The notes beneath the pieces are model-generated. The model was given only the letters and a program-made list of their open reading frames with translations, made no database searches and had not been told where the DNA came from. Of a stretch of DNA of 50,203 bases, positions 41,997-50,203 are shown piece after piece. Position 1 is the first letter of the stretch, and every line of letters starts with the position of its first letter. Location of the stretch: positions 1 through 50,203 of the forward strand of contig SCVN01000021.1 in NCBI GenBank assembly GCA_004296885.1, read 5' to 3'. This DNA comes from Nitrospirota bacterium (GTDB taxonomy: Bacteria > Nitrospirota > Nitrospiria > Nitrospirales > Nitrospiraceae). Both the position numbers and the translations under genes were made by a program.

Positions 41997-42052
41997 GGTT
42001 CGATCGGGCAATCTGCGATTATGCGAGATATTATAAGCTATTCGCAGGAACC

Positions 42053-42670
42053 CTACTTGCCGGTCTTGCCTTTCTTGCTTTTGGCGCCGCCCACTTTCGC
42101 CAGCGCATCCTGGATTTCCTTGGCCACGGCCTGGCTCTTGTCCTGAATGGCCTTGGCTTTCGTCTGCGCCGCCAGATAGTCGCCCGCGTCCATGGCCGCC
42201 TGCACCTCCGCCAGCGACGCGGCCAAGCCCTCGGCATCCGCCTTGATCGCTTCCACCGCCGCCCGATCCTTGCCGACCGGCGCCTTGGCGACGAGCGCCT
42301 GAGTCGTCTTGACCGAAGCCTGCGCCTCTTGCTGCGCCTGCACGGCCGCCACCTTGGCTTCTTCCTTTTTCTTGGCCGCCTCGATCACGACCTTGGCCGC
42401 ATCGGCCTTTGCGGACGCCAGGAGCTGCTCGGCCTTCTCATAGTCGCGTAGGAAGGCGAACTTGCCCTCTTCTTCCGCGATCTCCTTTTTGGCGTTGGCC
42501 ACCAGGCTTTCGAGTTTCGCAAAATCTTCGGCCATGTACGCAGGGGCGCCGGCCGTCCGCGCATCGTTGACCGCTTGTTCCGCGGCCGTCAATTTGTCCG
42601 TCGGCGCCTTGGCGCAGGCCACCGCCAGCAGGAATAGGGGCGCCAGTCCGAACATGATCCAGTGCTTCAT
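42053..42670 (-). CDS. Helical lipoprotein, alanine/lysine-rich
   Basis: A 205-residue lipoprotein: start ATG 42670 (MKHWIMFGLAPLFLLAVAC), Cys 19 at the lipobox, then a long alanine/lysine/glutamate-rich helical body (KADAAKVVIEAAKKKEEAKV, KADAEGLAASLAEVQAAMDA) and a basic C-terminus. It resembles DUF4398-like envelope lipoproteins with coiled-coil structure. It is 56 nt upstream of the transpeptidase-like gene. The precise family is uncertain. Confidence 0.75.
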   Translation of the reverse strand: MKHWIMFGLAPLFLLAVACAKAPTDKLTAAEQAVNDARTAGAPAYMAEDFAKLESLVANAKKEIAEEEGKFAFLRDYEKAEQLLASAKADAAKVVIEAAKKKEEAKVAAVQAQQEAQASVKTTQALVAKAPVGKDRAAVEAIKADAEGLAASLAEVQAAMDAGDYLAAQTKAKAIQDKSQAVAKEIQDALAKVGGAKSKKGKTGK

Positions 42671-42769
42671 CGAACGATCCTCCTTAACCATCGGTGGAGC
42701 CGCCTGTCCATCACCCGGTGCGAGGCGACGAGCCACAGAGGTTTTCCGAACATGGATGACTCAATGTAG

Positions 42770-42821
42770 AAAAGGACCGGCGCCCCTCCGGCTGCCTGAC
42801 GGCAAGCCGGAGGGAGCCGGT
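42770..42821 (-). terminator. Intrinsic terminator for the leftward 55-residue gene
   Basis: CCCTCCGGCT (42784-42793) pairs with AGCCGGAGGG (42805-42814), extended by ACCGGC/GCCGGT at 42776-42781 and 42816-42821. On the minus strand it is followed by CCTTTTC. Strong stem, short T-tract. Confidence 0.6.
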
Positions 42822-42844
42822 CGCTTGTCTTCGGAGAGGCCGGG

Positions 42845-43012
42845 TTACTTCTTCTCGGCCTTCTTCTCGTCTTTCTTCTCGGCCTTCTTGCCCTCGTCCT
42901 TCTTCTCGGCCTTCTTCTCCGCGGCCTTCGGGGCGTCAGCAGCCTGGACGAGCGTGCCCATGCCGAAGGTCAACCCGATGGCCAGCGCCAACATCGTCAT
43001 CAATGTCTTCAT
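42845..43012 (-). CDS. Small exported lysine/glutamate-rich protein (55 aa)
   Basis: From ATG 43012: signal peptide MKTLMTMLALAIGLTFGMGT ending LVQAA, then DAPKAAEKKAEKKDEGKK and similar EKK repeats to the stop. The mature part is almost only Lys, Glu, Asp and Ala. It is a paralogue of the 75-residue gene 67 nt upstream (same signal peptide pattern, MKT.M.MLAL..GL.F). The function is unknown; low-complexity charged periplasmic proteins may bind metals or the cell wall. Confidence 0.7.
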   Translation of the reverse strand: MKTLMTMLALAIGLTFGMGTLVQAADAPKAAEKKAEKKDEGKKAEKKDEKKAEKK

Positions 43013-43079
43013 CTTGAATCACCTCCTTTCCCTTGTAGTCTCGCCTCTCAAGAGGCGGTGAACGGAAAACGAAGCAACC

Positions 43080-43307
43080 TTATTGCTTGGCAGCCTCTTC
43101 CTTCTTGGCTTCGCCCTTCTTCTTTCCGTGTTTCTTTCCCTTCTTCTTCCCTTCCTCCTTCTTCACCTCACCGGCCGGAGCGGTGGGAGTAGCGGGAGCG
43201 GCAGCCGCAGGAGCGGCGTCCTTCTTCATCTCGTCGGCCTGCACAAAGGTCGCCGAGCTGAAGCTCAAGCCCAGGATGAGCGCCAACATCGCCATTGCTG
43301 TCTTCAT
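43080..43307 (-). CDS. Small exported lysine-rich protein (75 aa)
   Basis: A 75-residue product with signal peptide (MKTAMAMLALILGLSFSSAT; cleavage near VQADE), a Pro/Ala linker (AAPAAAAPATPTAPAGE) and a Lys-rich tail (KKKGKKHGKKKGEAKKEE). Paralogue of the neighbouring 55-residue protein. AGGAGGT lies upstream of the start. No family recognised. Confidence 0.75.
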   Translation of the reverse strand: MKTAMAMLALILGLSFSSATFVQADEMKKDAAPAAAAPATPTAPAGEVKKEEGKKKGKKHGKKKGEAKKEEAAKQ

Positions 43308-43618
43308 AGTGACTGACCTCCTTAGGGGTTAAGTTCGCCGCCTGGAAGGGGCGAACCGGCACATGAGGGATACAATACTGACGGGTTTAAAGAAATGAGC
43401 AAGCTCAGTGCCAGACTGGCCGGAAATGCCGATCACGTTAGCCGTCAATGGCTTATGGCCGTCTCCCAGCTACTCTCAACCCTGGTGTCCTCCTCTGTGC
43501 TGTGGCGAAATGGTTGCCTGCCGACAGAACCGCCTCACATCGATGATCTTCGGAACAGATTTCCGTCGCCACGGATCAAGCGGTGCCCCCGCTTTGGGGC
43601 AGGTCTTCGGTTGCGTGA
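43308..43618. other. Intergenic region upstream of rpmH
   Basis: A divergent spacer between the lysine-rich protein gene and the rpmH promoter. No supported gene. I looked for TTATCCACA-type DnaA boxes by eye and saw none, so the origin itself is not placed here. Confidence 0.5.
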
Positions 43619-43647
43619 TTGACAGGGTAAGTTGTGGTCCCTATAAT
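43619..43647 (+). promoter_or_regulatory. Perfect-consensus sigma70 promoter of rpmH operon
   Basis: TTGACA (43619-43624), 17-nt spacer, TATAAT (43642-43647), both boxes exact. A start near 43654 gives a leader of about 33 nt before rpmH. AAGGAG follows just before the ATG. Confidence 0.88.
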
Positions 43648-43686
43648 GACCTGCTTTCTCAAGGAATTTGCTGGAAGGAGCAGACC

Positions 43687-43824
43687 ATGTCCGCCACGTC
43701 GAGACAACCGTCGAATCTGAAGCGAAAAAGGGATCACGGATTCCGCAAACGGATGAGCACCAAGAATGGCCGGAAGGTGCTGGCCCGTCGGCGGGCCAAG
43801 GGACGCGCCCGGCTTGCTGTGTGA
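43687..43824 (+). CDS. rpmH: Ribosomal protein L34
   Basis: A 45-residue L34: [20 protein letters not shown] and then [20 protein letters not shown]. Core residues NLKRKR-HGFRxRMxTxxGRxVLxxRRxKGR match the family. Start ATG 43687 lies downstream of the strong promoter and behind GGAAGGAG. Its stop overlaps the rnpA GTG start (GTGA). Confidence 0.97.
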   Translation: MSATSRQPSNLKRKRDHGFRKRMSTKNGRKVLARRRAKGRARLAV

Positions 43825-44258
43825 CCGAGACGCTGCTCATGGTCCGTCCGCTGGGAGATCGTCGGTTCTTCCTGCGGAACAGCGCTGAGATCGAGCGCGT
43901 CAAAAAGGAAGGGCGCCGGCTCCAGACCCCGCTGTTCAACTTGCTTGCCTGCCCTGTCGCCACGACCCAATCGGGACCGCATGAGGAAGACCGCCGGCAT
44001 AGCCGGATCGGGATCGTTGTGGGCAAGCGCCTGGGGCAGGCGGTGGCGAGGAATCGGGCAAAGCGGATCTTTCGGGAGTTGGCTCGGTTGGTCCGGCCTC
44101 GGCTGGTGCCGGCCCGCGATCTCCTGGTCTTCCCCAGACGAGAGGCTCTGGCCGTTCCGCACGCACAGTTGCGCAATGCGTGGCTGTCGGCTCTCCGGCG
44201 GGAAGGACTGTTGGCCCCTACCGAGGACAAGTCGTGCAACGATTCTCGATTGGATTGA
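43821..44258 (+). CDS. rnpA: Ribonuclease P protein component
   Basis: A 145-residue protein from GTG 43821 (GTGA overlap); ATG 43839 is an alternative. The RNR motif region [25 protein letters not shown] is intact. It assists the RNase P RNA in tRNA 5' processing. Normal place between rpmH and yidD. Confidence 0.95.
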   Translation: MTETLLMVRPLGDRRFFLRNSAEIERVKKEGRRLQTPLFNLLACPVATTQSGPHEEDRRHSRIGIVVGKRLGQAVARNRAKRIFRELARLVRPRLVPARDLLVFPRREALAVPHAQLRNAWLSALRREGLLAPTEDKSCNDSRLD

Positions 44259-44443
44259 TCGGGCTGTATCGGCAGTGGGTGTCTCCATGGCTGCCGCCGG
44301 CCTGCCGGTTCGAGCCGACCTGTTCCCACTACGCCCAGGATGCGATCCGGCGGCATGGCTTGGTGCGCGGCCTTGCGTGGGCCCTCTGGCGGCTCCTGAA
44401 GTGCCATCCGTTTCACCCCGGCGGGTATGACCCGGTTAAGTAG
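44234..44443 (+). CDS. yidD: Membrane insertion efficiency factor YidD
   Basis: A 69-residue protein from GTG 44234 ([18 protein letters not shown]); the start is set by comparison with the family and overlaps rnp[16 protein letters not shown] and the [12 protein letters not shown] end are diagnostic. It assists YidC-mediated insertion. Confidence 0.93.
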   Translation: MQRFSIGLIGLYRQWVSPWLPPACRFEPTCSHYAQDAIRRHGLVRGLAWALWRLLKCHPFHPGGYDPVK

Positions 44444-44523
44444 GCTCAAAGACGTCACCGGGACACGGCGCTCCGCCTTCAACCGTTCATGTCGATGATC
44501 CCCCTGCAGGAGTTCTGATACTG

Positions 44524-46308
44524 ATGGAAAAGCGGGTTATTCTGTTCCTGATCGTGTCGCTGGTCATCATCGTCGGCTATGAGTTTCTGTTGAAAGAGTT
44601 GGGGCTCGCGCCCCCGCCTCAACAAACTGTCGACGAAGATCGCTCGGCCCCGGCCAAGACGCAAGCCTCCTCGCCTGTCGACCCGGGACCCAGGCCCGCA
44701 CCGGCCGCCACGTCTGCTGCACCGGGCGCTCCAGGCACGCTCGGTGAACCATCCGGTTCTCCTGCCGTATCTTCTCAGTCCAGCGAGCAAGTGGTCGACG
44801 TTGCGACGAATCTGTTCCACGTCCGGTTCACCAGTCGTGGCGCCGAGATCACGAGCTGGGAGCTGACGCGGTATTTGACGGCCGATCCGAAGAACGCCAA
44901 GCCGGTTGAACTCGTCCACCAGGAGGGCAAGTTCCGAGGCCCTCTCACTCTGCAGTCGGGAGACGCAGGGCTGAACGCCAAGCTGCGCGAAGGGCTCTAT
45001 CAGGTGGAGCGGGACTTCACCACGCTGGACGAAGCGCACCCGACCGGCCATCTCACCTTTACGTACCAGACGCCCGACCAGGTCGCGCGCGTGACCAAGT
45101 CGTTGACCTTTCGCCACAACAGCTATCTGGTGGACATTGCGGTGAAGGCCGAGGGACTGTCGGGCCCCATTGATCTGGGCCTGGGCACCAACTTCGGCGT
45201 GACCGAATGGGGCGAGGGGTTCATCGGGTTGATCGGCCCCGCCACCTGGGTGGACGACAAGTTGGAGAAAGACACCCCGGAGACGGAGGTGGAGCGCAAG
45301 GGCGTCGTCCGCTGGGTGGCTTTGCAGGATAAGTATTTCTTGAGCGTCCTGATCCCGTCCGGCGCCGCCGCGGCCCTGGTCAAGAAGGAGGGGGACAAGC
45401 TGGTCTCGGCCGGCGTCCGGTTCGCTCCTGCGCCGGCGGGTGTCGCCGAGTTGTCCGCGCGACTGTATGCGGGGCCCAAGGAATACGATACGCTCAAGGT
45501 CATGAACCTGGGCTTGGAAGACACGATCGACTTCGGTTGGTTCATCTTCGGGAGTTGGAGCATCGTCAAGGCCGTGGCCAAACCGATCTTTTATGTCCTG
45601 CGCACGATCAACGAAATCACGCACAACTATGGGATCACGATCATTCTCCTGACCGTGGGCATCAAGCTGCTGTTCGTCCCGCTCCAATACAAGAGCTACA
45701 AGTCCATGAAGGAGATGCAGCTCATCCAGCCCAAGGTGGTGGCCATCCAAAGCAAGTACAAGGACGACCGGGAGCGGCTCAACCAGGAACTGATCAAGCT
45801 GTACCGCGATCACAAGGTCAACCCGGTAGGCGGCTGCCTGCCCATGGTCCTGCAGATGCCGGTGTTCGTGGCGCTGTTCAACATTCTCTATATGACGATC
45901 GACTTGCGCCAGGCCCCCTTCCTGCTCTGGATCACCGATCTCTCGGTGCAGGACCCCTACTACGTGCTCCCGATCATCATGGGCGTCTCGATGGTGGTGC
46001 AGCAGAAGATCATGCCGACCACGATGGACCCCACCCAGGCCAAGATCATGCTGCTGATGCCGGCCTTCATGACCATTTTGTTCGTCACCTTTCCGGCCGG
46101 TCTGGTGCTGTACTGGTTGACCAACAACGTGCTCACCATCACCCAGCAATTCGTCACGGACCGGTACGTCTACAAGCAACCCACCTTCTCGACCTCCTTC
46201 GAGCCGGCCTCCGGCGGCGCCGACGGCGAGAGCCAGAAGCCGACGGGCAAACGTAAAAAAGACAAGGGTTCCGAGAAAGTCGAAGACGGCGGTCAGATCG
46301 AGACGTGA
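44524..46308 (+). CDS. yidC: Membrane protein insertase YidC
   Basis: A 594-residue YidC of the Gram-negative type: N-terminal membrane helix (VILFLIVSLVIIVGYEFLL), Pro/Ala linker, large periplasmic domain (about residues 85-340), then the conserved membrane core (KPIFYVLRTINEITHNYGIT; GGCLPMVLQMPVFVALFNIL). A basic C-terminal tail follows. It inserts inner-membrane proteins with or without SecYEG. Confidence 0.96.
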   Translation: MEKRVILFLIVSLVIIVGYEFLLKELGLAPPPQQTVDEDRSAPAKTQASSPVDPGPRPAPAATSAAPGAPGTLGEPSGSPAVSSQSSEQVVDVATNLFHVRFTSRGAEITSWELTRYLTADPKNAKPVELVHQEGKFRGPLTLQSGDAGLNAKLREGLYQVERDFTTLDEAHPTGHLTFTYQTPDQVARVTKSLTFRHNSYLVDIAVKAEGLSGPIDLGLGTNFGVTEWGEGFIGLIGPATWVDDKLEKDTPETEVERKGVVRWVALQDKYFLSVLIPSGAAAALVKKEGDKLVSAGVRFAPAPAGVAELSARLYAGPKEYDTLKVMNLGLEDTIDFGWFIFGSWSIVKAVAKPIFYVLRTINEITHNYGITIILLTVGIKLLFVPLQYKSYKSMKEMQLIQPKVVAIQSKYKDDRERLNQELIKLYRDHKVNPVGGCLPMVLQMPVFVALFNILYMTIDLRQAPFLLWITDLSVQDPYYVLPIIMGVSMVVQQKIMPTTMDPTQAKIMLLMPAFMTILFVTFPAGLVLYWLTNNVLTITQQFVTDRYVYKQPTFSTSFEPASGGADGESQKPTGKRKKDKGSEKVEDGGQIET

Positions 46309-46317
46309 GCTGGGCCC

Positions 46318-47748
46318 ATGGCCAGAGCACTGCTGGATACGATCTATGCCATTGCGACCCCCGTGGGAGAGGGCGGGATCGGCATCCTGCGCCTGAGCGG
46401 GGAAAAGGCCCTGGATGTGGTCGCCGGGATTGTCCGGCTCCGATCCGGCCTTGCCCTTATTTCCGCCCGCAGCCATCATCTCTATCACGCCGACGTCCTT
46501 GAGGCGGCCGCTGCGCCGAACGGCCAGGCGGACTCCTCGCGCCCGATCGATGAAGTGCTGGTGGCAGTCATGCGGGCGCCCCACTCCTATACAGCCGAAG
46601 ACGTCGTCGAGATCCACTGTCATGGCGGTCTCTACGTCCTTCAAGCCCTGTGTGAATCGTTACGGCGAGGCGGAGCCAGGCTGGCCGAGCCCGGTGAATT
46701 CACGAAGCGCGCATTCCTGAACGGACGGCTGGACCTCGCCCAAGCGGAAGCAGTCCTGGACACGATCCAGGCAAAAACGGATGCCAGCCTGCGCCTGGCT
46801 CAGGAGCAGTTGCGCGGCAGGCTCTCGCAGGAGATCAATCGGCTGCGCGACAGTCTCATTCACATTCTGGCGCAGGTGGAAGCGGCCATCGATTTCACGG
46901 AAGAGGACATTACCTTCATCCAGCCGGAAGAGCTCGTCGACCGGCTGAGTGAGATTACGGGTGCCATTGTCCGTCTGGTCGACAGGGGCCGCGACGGCCG
47001 TATCTTGCGGGAAGGCATGACCGTCGCCATCGTCGGACGGCCGAACGTCGGCAAGTCCAGCCTGTTGAATTCGTTGCTTCACAGCGACCGCGCGATCGTC
47101 ACGCCGGTTCCGGGTACAACCAGGGACGTCCTGGAGGAAGTGCTGAACATCAGGGGGGTGCCGGTTCGGCTTCTGGATATGGCCGGCGTGAGACAGACGG
47201 ACGATCCGGTCGAGCAAGAGGGGGTGCGGCGCAGCCGAGCCGCCATGGAGCAGGCTGAGCTGCTGCTGATTCTCGTGGATGGATCGTTGCCGCTCAGCGA
47301 CGAGGATCGGGAACTCGTGGCGCTGCATCCGGACAAGAAGCGTCTCCTGGTGGTCAACAAGCACGACCTCCCCTGTCAGGTGAACGAGGCGGTCGTGACC
47401 GCTCTATTGCAGTCTCGGCCAGCTGAGCCGCTGCCCGTCGTCCGCATTTCGGCCTTGACCGGGGCCGGGATGGACGGCTTGCGTGATGCCATCAGAAAGA
47501 CGGTCCTGCGCGAGAATTTTGAGCCGGGCGACTCGGCTGTGGTGACCAGGCTCAGGCACCAGGCCTCTTTACAGCAGGCCGGGGAGGCATTGGAGAAAGC
47601 TCTCGAATCGGTACGAGGCGGCATGTCCGGCGAGTTTGTGGCCATGGATCTGCGCGCGGGGATCGATGCGCTCGGGGAGATTACCGGCGCCGTGACCACC
47701 GACGATATCCTGGACCGGATATTCCGCGATTTTTGTATCGGGAAGTAA
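46318..47748 (+). CDS. mnmE: tRNA modification GTPase MnmE
   Basis: A 476-residue GTPase with an N-terminal tetrahydrofolate domain (IYAIATPVGEGGIGILRLSG), a helical domain, and a G domain: GRPNVGKSSLLNSLL, the switch region with TTRD and DMAGV, and NKHD. The C-terminal motif CIGK is the family hallmark. It forms the complex with MnmG that modifies U34 of tRNAs. It starts 9 nt after yidC. Confidence 0.97.
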   Translation: MARALLDTIYAIATPVGEGGIGILRLSGEKALDVVAGIVRLRSGLALISARSHHLYHADVLEAAAAPNGQADSSRPIDEVLVAVMRAPHSYTAEDVVEIHCHGGLYVLQALCESLRRGGARLAEPGEFTKRAFLNGRLDLAQAEAVLDTIQAKTDASLRLAQEQLRGRLSQEINRLRDSLIHILAQVEAAIDFTEEDITFIQPEELVDRLSEITGAIVRLVDRGRDGRILREGMTVAIVGRPNVGKSSLLNSLLHSDRAIVTPVPGTTRDVLEEVLNIRGVPVRLLDMAGVRQTDDPVEQEGVRRSRAAMEQAELLLILVDGSLPLSDEDRELVALHPDKKRLLVVNKHDLPCQVNEAVVTALLQSRPAEPLPVVRISALTGAGMDGLRDAIRKTVLRENFEPGDSAVVTRLRHQASLQQAGEALEKALESVRGGMSGEFVAMDLRAGIDALGEITGAVTTDDILDRIFRDFCIGK

Positions 47749-47761
47749 AAGAAGCACACAG

Positions 47762-47825
47762 CCGTCAGCCCTCAGCTTGAAAAATGGACCGGATTCTAAG
47801 GCTGAATGCTGAGAGCTGATAGCTC
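47762..47825. repeat. Dispersed palindrome between mnmE and mnmG
   Basis: Imperfect inverted repeat containing CAGCCCTCAGCT and GCTGAGAGCTGATAGC. It shares the AGCTGATAGCT core with the palindrome at 21541-21608, which suggests a repeat family. It could act as a weak hairpin in the mRNA between the genes. Confidence 0.5.
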
Positions 47826-47833
47826 CTGGAATT

Positions 47834-49720
47834 ATGGCTCTTCAATTCGACATCATCGTGGTGGGCGGAGGCCATGCGGGCTGCGAGGCGGCGCTGGCCG
47901 CGGCGCGCATGGGGGCCCAGACTCTGCTGCTTACGATGGATGAGGGCACGATCGCCCAGATGTCCTGCAATCCCGCTGTGGGCGGCATCGCCAAGGGGCA
48001 TCTGGTCAAAGAGATCGACGCGCTGGGCGGCGAGATGGGCCGCAACACGGACCGGGCCGGCATCCAGTTCCGGATGATCAATACCAGCAAGGGCCCGGCG
48101 GTTCGCGCGCTGAGGGCCCAGTGCGACAAGCGTCTCTACCGGCAGGCCATGCAGGAAACCTTGCGTGCCCAGGCCGGGCTGACGATCGCCCGCGGGACTG
48201 TGGATCGTGTGCTGACCCGGGTGGGACGGGTCGTCGGCCTGATCACGGAATCGGGAGAGCGGCTCGACGCGAAAGCGGTCATCCTCACGTCGGGGACTTT
48301 CCTGAAGGGACTTATTCACATCGGACTGAACCATTTTCCGGCCGGGCGTGCCGGTGAGGCGTCGGCCGAGCACCTCTCGGATTGCATGCGTGACCTGGGC
48401 TTCGAGGTGGGACGACTCAAGACAGGTACGCCGCCGCGCCTGGATCGCGACACGATCGATTTCTCGGCGACGATTCCTCAGCCGGGGGATGATCCCCCGC
48501 CGCCCTTCTCCTGCCGCACCGAACGGATCACGACGCCCCAAGTGCCGTGTCACCTGACCTACACGAACCAGGAGACCCATGCGATCATCCGCGCGAACCT
48601 GGATCGTTCGCCGATGTTCACCGGAGTCATCGAGGGGATCGGGCCCCGCTACTGTCCGTCGATCGAGGACAAAGTCGTCCGCTTTGCCGACAAGGAGCGG
48701 CATCAAATCTTCATCGAGCCGGAGGGACTGGAAACCAACTCCTACTATCCCAACGGCATCTCCACCAGCCTGCCGGTGGACGTGCAGGCGGCCATCCTCA
48801 GGACCATCCCCGGGTTGGAACGGGCGACGATGCTTAAGCCGGGCTATGCCATCGAATACGATTACTTTCCTCCGCGGCAGTTGCACCAGACGCTGGAGGC
48901 CAAGCTGGTTGAGGGGCTGTACCATGCCGGCCAGATCAACGGGACCTCCGGCTACGAAGAGGCGGCGGCGCAGGGAATCATGGCCGGGATCAATGCGGTG
49001 CTGAAGTTGCGCGGTGCACCGCCGCTGGTGCTCGACCGGTCCCAAGCCTACATCGGTGTGTTGATCGACGACCTGATTACGAAGGATGCCCGGGAACCCT
49101 ATCGCATGTTTACCTCGCGGGCCGAGTATCGGCTGCTGCTCCGACAGGACAACGCGGACCTGCGGCTGACGGAGATCGGGCGTCGACTCGGTCTTGTGTC
49201 CGAGCCGGTCTATGCCAGGTTTGAGAAGAAGCGTGAAGCGATCGATTGGGAGGTCCGGCGGCTCCGAGAAACCAGGCTCAAGTGGACGCCGGAGGTTCGC
49301 CGGAAACTGGAAGAGTGGAATGTAGAGGCAGTGGCCCCCGATGCTAGTCTGGCTACCCTGCTCAAACGGCCAGAGGTCAGTTATGCGGGACTCCTAGAGC
49401 TCTATGGATGGTCCCATTCAGGAGGCGACGAAATAACTGAAGCTATTGAAATCACAGTTAAATATGAAGGATATGTCAAGCGGCAGCTGAATCAAATCAC
49501 TTCATTTAGGAAATTGGAGGAGCGTCGTATTCCTCTGGGCTTCAATTACGACAGTATCACTGGTTTCTCGCGTGAAGTCCTCGAAAAATTGAAACAGGTC
49601 AGGCCTGCCTCGATCGGCCAGGCTTCTCGCATTTCGGGGGTCACGCCGGCTGCCATCTCCCTGCTCCTTGTGGCTCTCGAGCGGCATCGCCGCCAGGGGC
49701 AGAGCCCTGTTCCAGTCTAA
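47834..49720 (+). CDS. mnmG: tRNA uridine-5-carboxymethylaminomethyl enzyme MnmG (GidA)
   Basis: A 628-residue FAD protein of normal length: [18 protein letters not shown] (FAD site), [33 protein letters not shown], and the C-terminal helical domain. It acts with MnmE. The 3' 250 bp are noticeably more AT-rich than the rest of the gene. Start is 85 nt after mnmE. Confidence 0.97.
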   Translation: MALQFDIIVVGGGHAGCEAALAAARMGAQTLLLTMDEGTIAQMSCNPAVGGIAKGHLVKEIDALGGEMGRNTDRAGIQFRMINTSKGPAVRALRAQCDKRLYRQAMQETLRAQAGLTIARGTVDRVLTRVGRVVGLITESGERLDAKAVILTSGTFLKGLIHIGLNHFPAGRAGEASAEHLSDCMRDLGFEVGRLKTGTPPRLDRDTIDFSATIPQPGDDPPPPFSCRTERITTPQVPCHLTYTNQETHAIIRANLDRSPMFTGVIEGIGPRYCPSIEDKVVRFADKERHQIFIEPEGLETNSYYPNGISTSLPVDVQAAILRTIPGLERATMLKPGYAIEYDYFPPRQLHQTLEAKLVEGLYHAGQINGTSGYEEAAAQGIMAGINAVLKLRGAPPLVLDRSQAYIGVLIDDLITKDAREPYRMFTSRAEYRLLLRQDNADLRLTEIGRRLGLVSEPVYARFEKKREAIDWEVRRLRETRLKWTPEVRRKLEEWNVEAVAPDASLATLLKRPEVSYAGLLELYGWSHSGGDEITEAIEITVKYEGYVKRQLNQITSFRKLEERRIPLGFNYDSITGFSREVLEKLKQVRPASIGQASRISGVTPAAISLLLVALERHRRQGQSPVPV

Positions 49721-49807
49721 TTATCGCTTTATTGCGCTCACCGTGGGCGGTGCTCTTGCCATGGAATTTGTCCCATCATACTTGACCTCTTTCTTCGCCT
49801 GGCGTAG

Positions 49808-50203
49808 ATGTTCCACGTGGAACATCGCACAGGACCGGACGGCAAATTTTTAAAGGCTCTCGTTGATGGGGCGACCTGGTTGGGCGTTCCTCTCTCTCGG
49901 GCATTGGCCGACCAGTGTTCGGTCTACTTCCGCGAATTGCAAGCCTGGAACGACAAGACGAACTTGACGGCGATCACCGATGAACGGGAAATAGCCGTTA
50001 AGCATTTCCTGGACTCCCTAGTTTGCAGCAAGGCGCTTGACCATCCCGAACAGGCTAGAGTCATGGATGTAGGCAGTGGGGCCGGGTTCCCAGGTCTTCC
50101 CCTCAAGCTGATGCATCCGGAACTGGACATGACCCTTCTCGAGCCAAGTCAGAAGAAGACGGCCTTTCTGCGTCATGTCATTGGGACGTTGGAGCTGGAC
50201 CAT
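49808..50203 (+). CDS. rsmG: 16S rRNA methyltransferase RsmG (GidB), 5' part
   Basis: The frame runs from ATG 49808 (MFHVEHRTGPDG) off the window; 132 codons are present. VMDVGSGAGFPGLPLKLMHP is the SAM motif, and LQAWNDKTNLTAITDEREI...KHFLDSL is typical. It methylates G527 of 16S rRNA. Its first six codons coincide with a parS-like palindrome, so the odd start MFHVEH is probably set by that site. Confidence 0.95.
   Translation, partial: MFHVEHRTGPDGKFLKALVDGATWLGVPLSRALADQCSVYFRELQAWNDKTNLTAITDEREIAVKHFLDSLVCSKALDHPEQARVMDVGSGAGFPGLPLKLMHPELDMTLLEPSQKKTAFLRHVIGTLELDH
49809..49824. promoter_or_regulatory. parS-like centromere site
   Basis: TGTTCCACGTGGAACA is a perfect 16-bp palindrome and matches the ParB-binding parS consensus (GTTNCACGTGNAAC). 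It lies within the start of rsmG, the gene that commonly precedes parA-parB near the origin. No other CACGTG-centred match of this quality was found in the window. Confidence 0.85.

Noticed and set aside
43308..43618. Replication origin with DnaA boxes
   Set aside because: Gene order fits a near-origin location, but I saw no cluster of TTATCCACA-like boxes or AT-rich unwinding element here.
44479..46644. 721-codon open frame antisense to yidC
   Set aside because: It lies wholly opposite yidC and mnmE, with histidine/arginine/glutamine-rich shadow composition typical of GC-rich antisense frames, and no ribosome site.
47765..49045. 426-codon frame antisense to mnmG
   Set aside because: A shadow of a highly conserved gene, with no family motif.
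1..50203. CRISPR array
   Set aside because: No series of regularly spaced 25-40-bp repeats was seen on reading, and no cas genes.

Overview
The window is about 50 kb of a GC-rich chromosome from a Gram-negative, diderm-type bacterium. Lipoproteins, periplasmic L,D-transpeptidases, a ybbA/ybbP/tesA cluster and a Tat-exported oxidoreductase all point that way. The gene style would suit Nitrospirota (Nitrospira-like), but that is inference: no rRNA or other taxonomic marker is present. The right end carries the classic near-origin order rpmH-rnpA-yidD-yidC-mnmE-mnmG-rsmG. A parS-like palindrome is built into the first codons of rsmG, so the window probably lies close to the replication origin.

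Left end (1-772): the 5' end of a Tat-signal oxidoreductase gene on the minus strand, an AT-rich spacer, and a tRNA-Gly(GCC) gene with a good sigma70-type promoter.

728-17002: a 16.3-kb integrated element in the tRNA-Gly gene, bounded by a perfect 45-bp direct repeat (tRNA 3' half at 728-772, displaced copy at 16958-17002). It has two halves. The left half (751-8508, GC-rich) is an inovirus-like (filamentous phage) module. It holds a tyrosine integrase, two small HTH proteins, an HUH rolling-circle Rep, a candidate ssDNA-binding protein, an adsorption-protein-like surface protein, a DUF2523-like protein, a Zot/pI assembly ATPase, two coat-like proteins and several one-helix proteins of 24-42 residues. 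A RadC-type JAB protein and a zinc-ribbon protein lie on the opposite strand. The right half (about 9360-16520, lower GC) is a defence cargo. It holds a Vsr-cytosine methylase-restriction enzyme operon and a ubiquitin-like conjugation operon (DUF2188, Ubl, E2-like, JAB-E1 fusion, DUF6527, KOW-like). A divergent XRE regulator/ImmA peptidase pair follows, then an unrecognised 191-residue protein.

The ubiquitin-like operon is the most interesting part. The Ubl ends in Gly-Gly plus four residues. The JAB domain has an intact JAMM motif. The E1 carries serines where the usual catalytic or metal-binding cysteines sit, and the E2-like protein has no cysteine at the usual site. Its predicted promoter overlaps, at the -10 box, a divergent promoter for the XRE-ImmA pair, which suggests a switch.

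17275-43307: ordinary chromosomal genes, mostly minus strand. They include a MoxR-DUF58-transglutaminase-Sel1 operon, a methyltransferase-like protein, a ChaN-like protein, a CDGSH protein, an AlkA-type glycosylase, a DedA protein, a PilZ protein, a tesA/ybbA/ybbP cluster and a sugar-phosphate operon (pgi, pgl, glk, rpiA) with an M1 aminopeptidase. An envelope cluster with two L,D-transpeptidases, a helical lipoprotein and two lysine-rich small exported proteins completes it.
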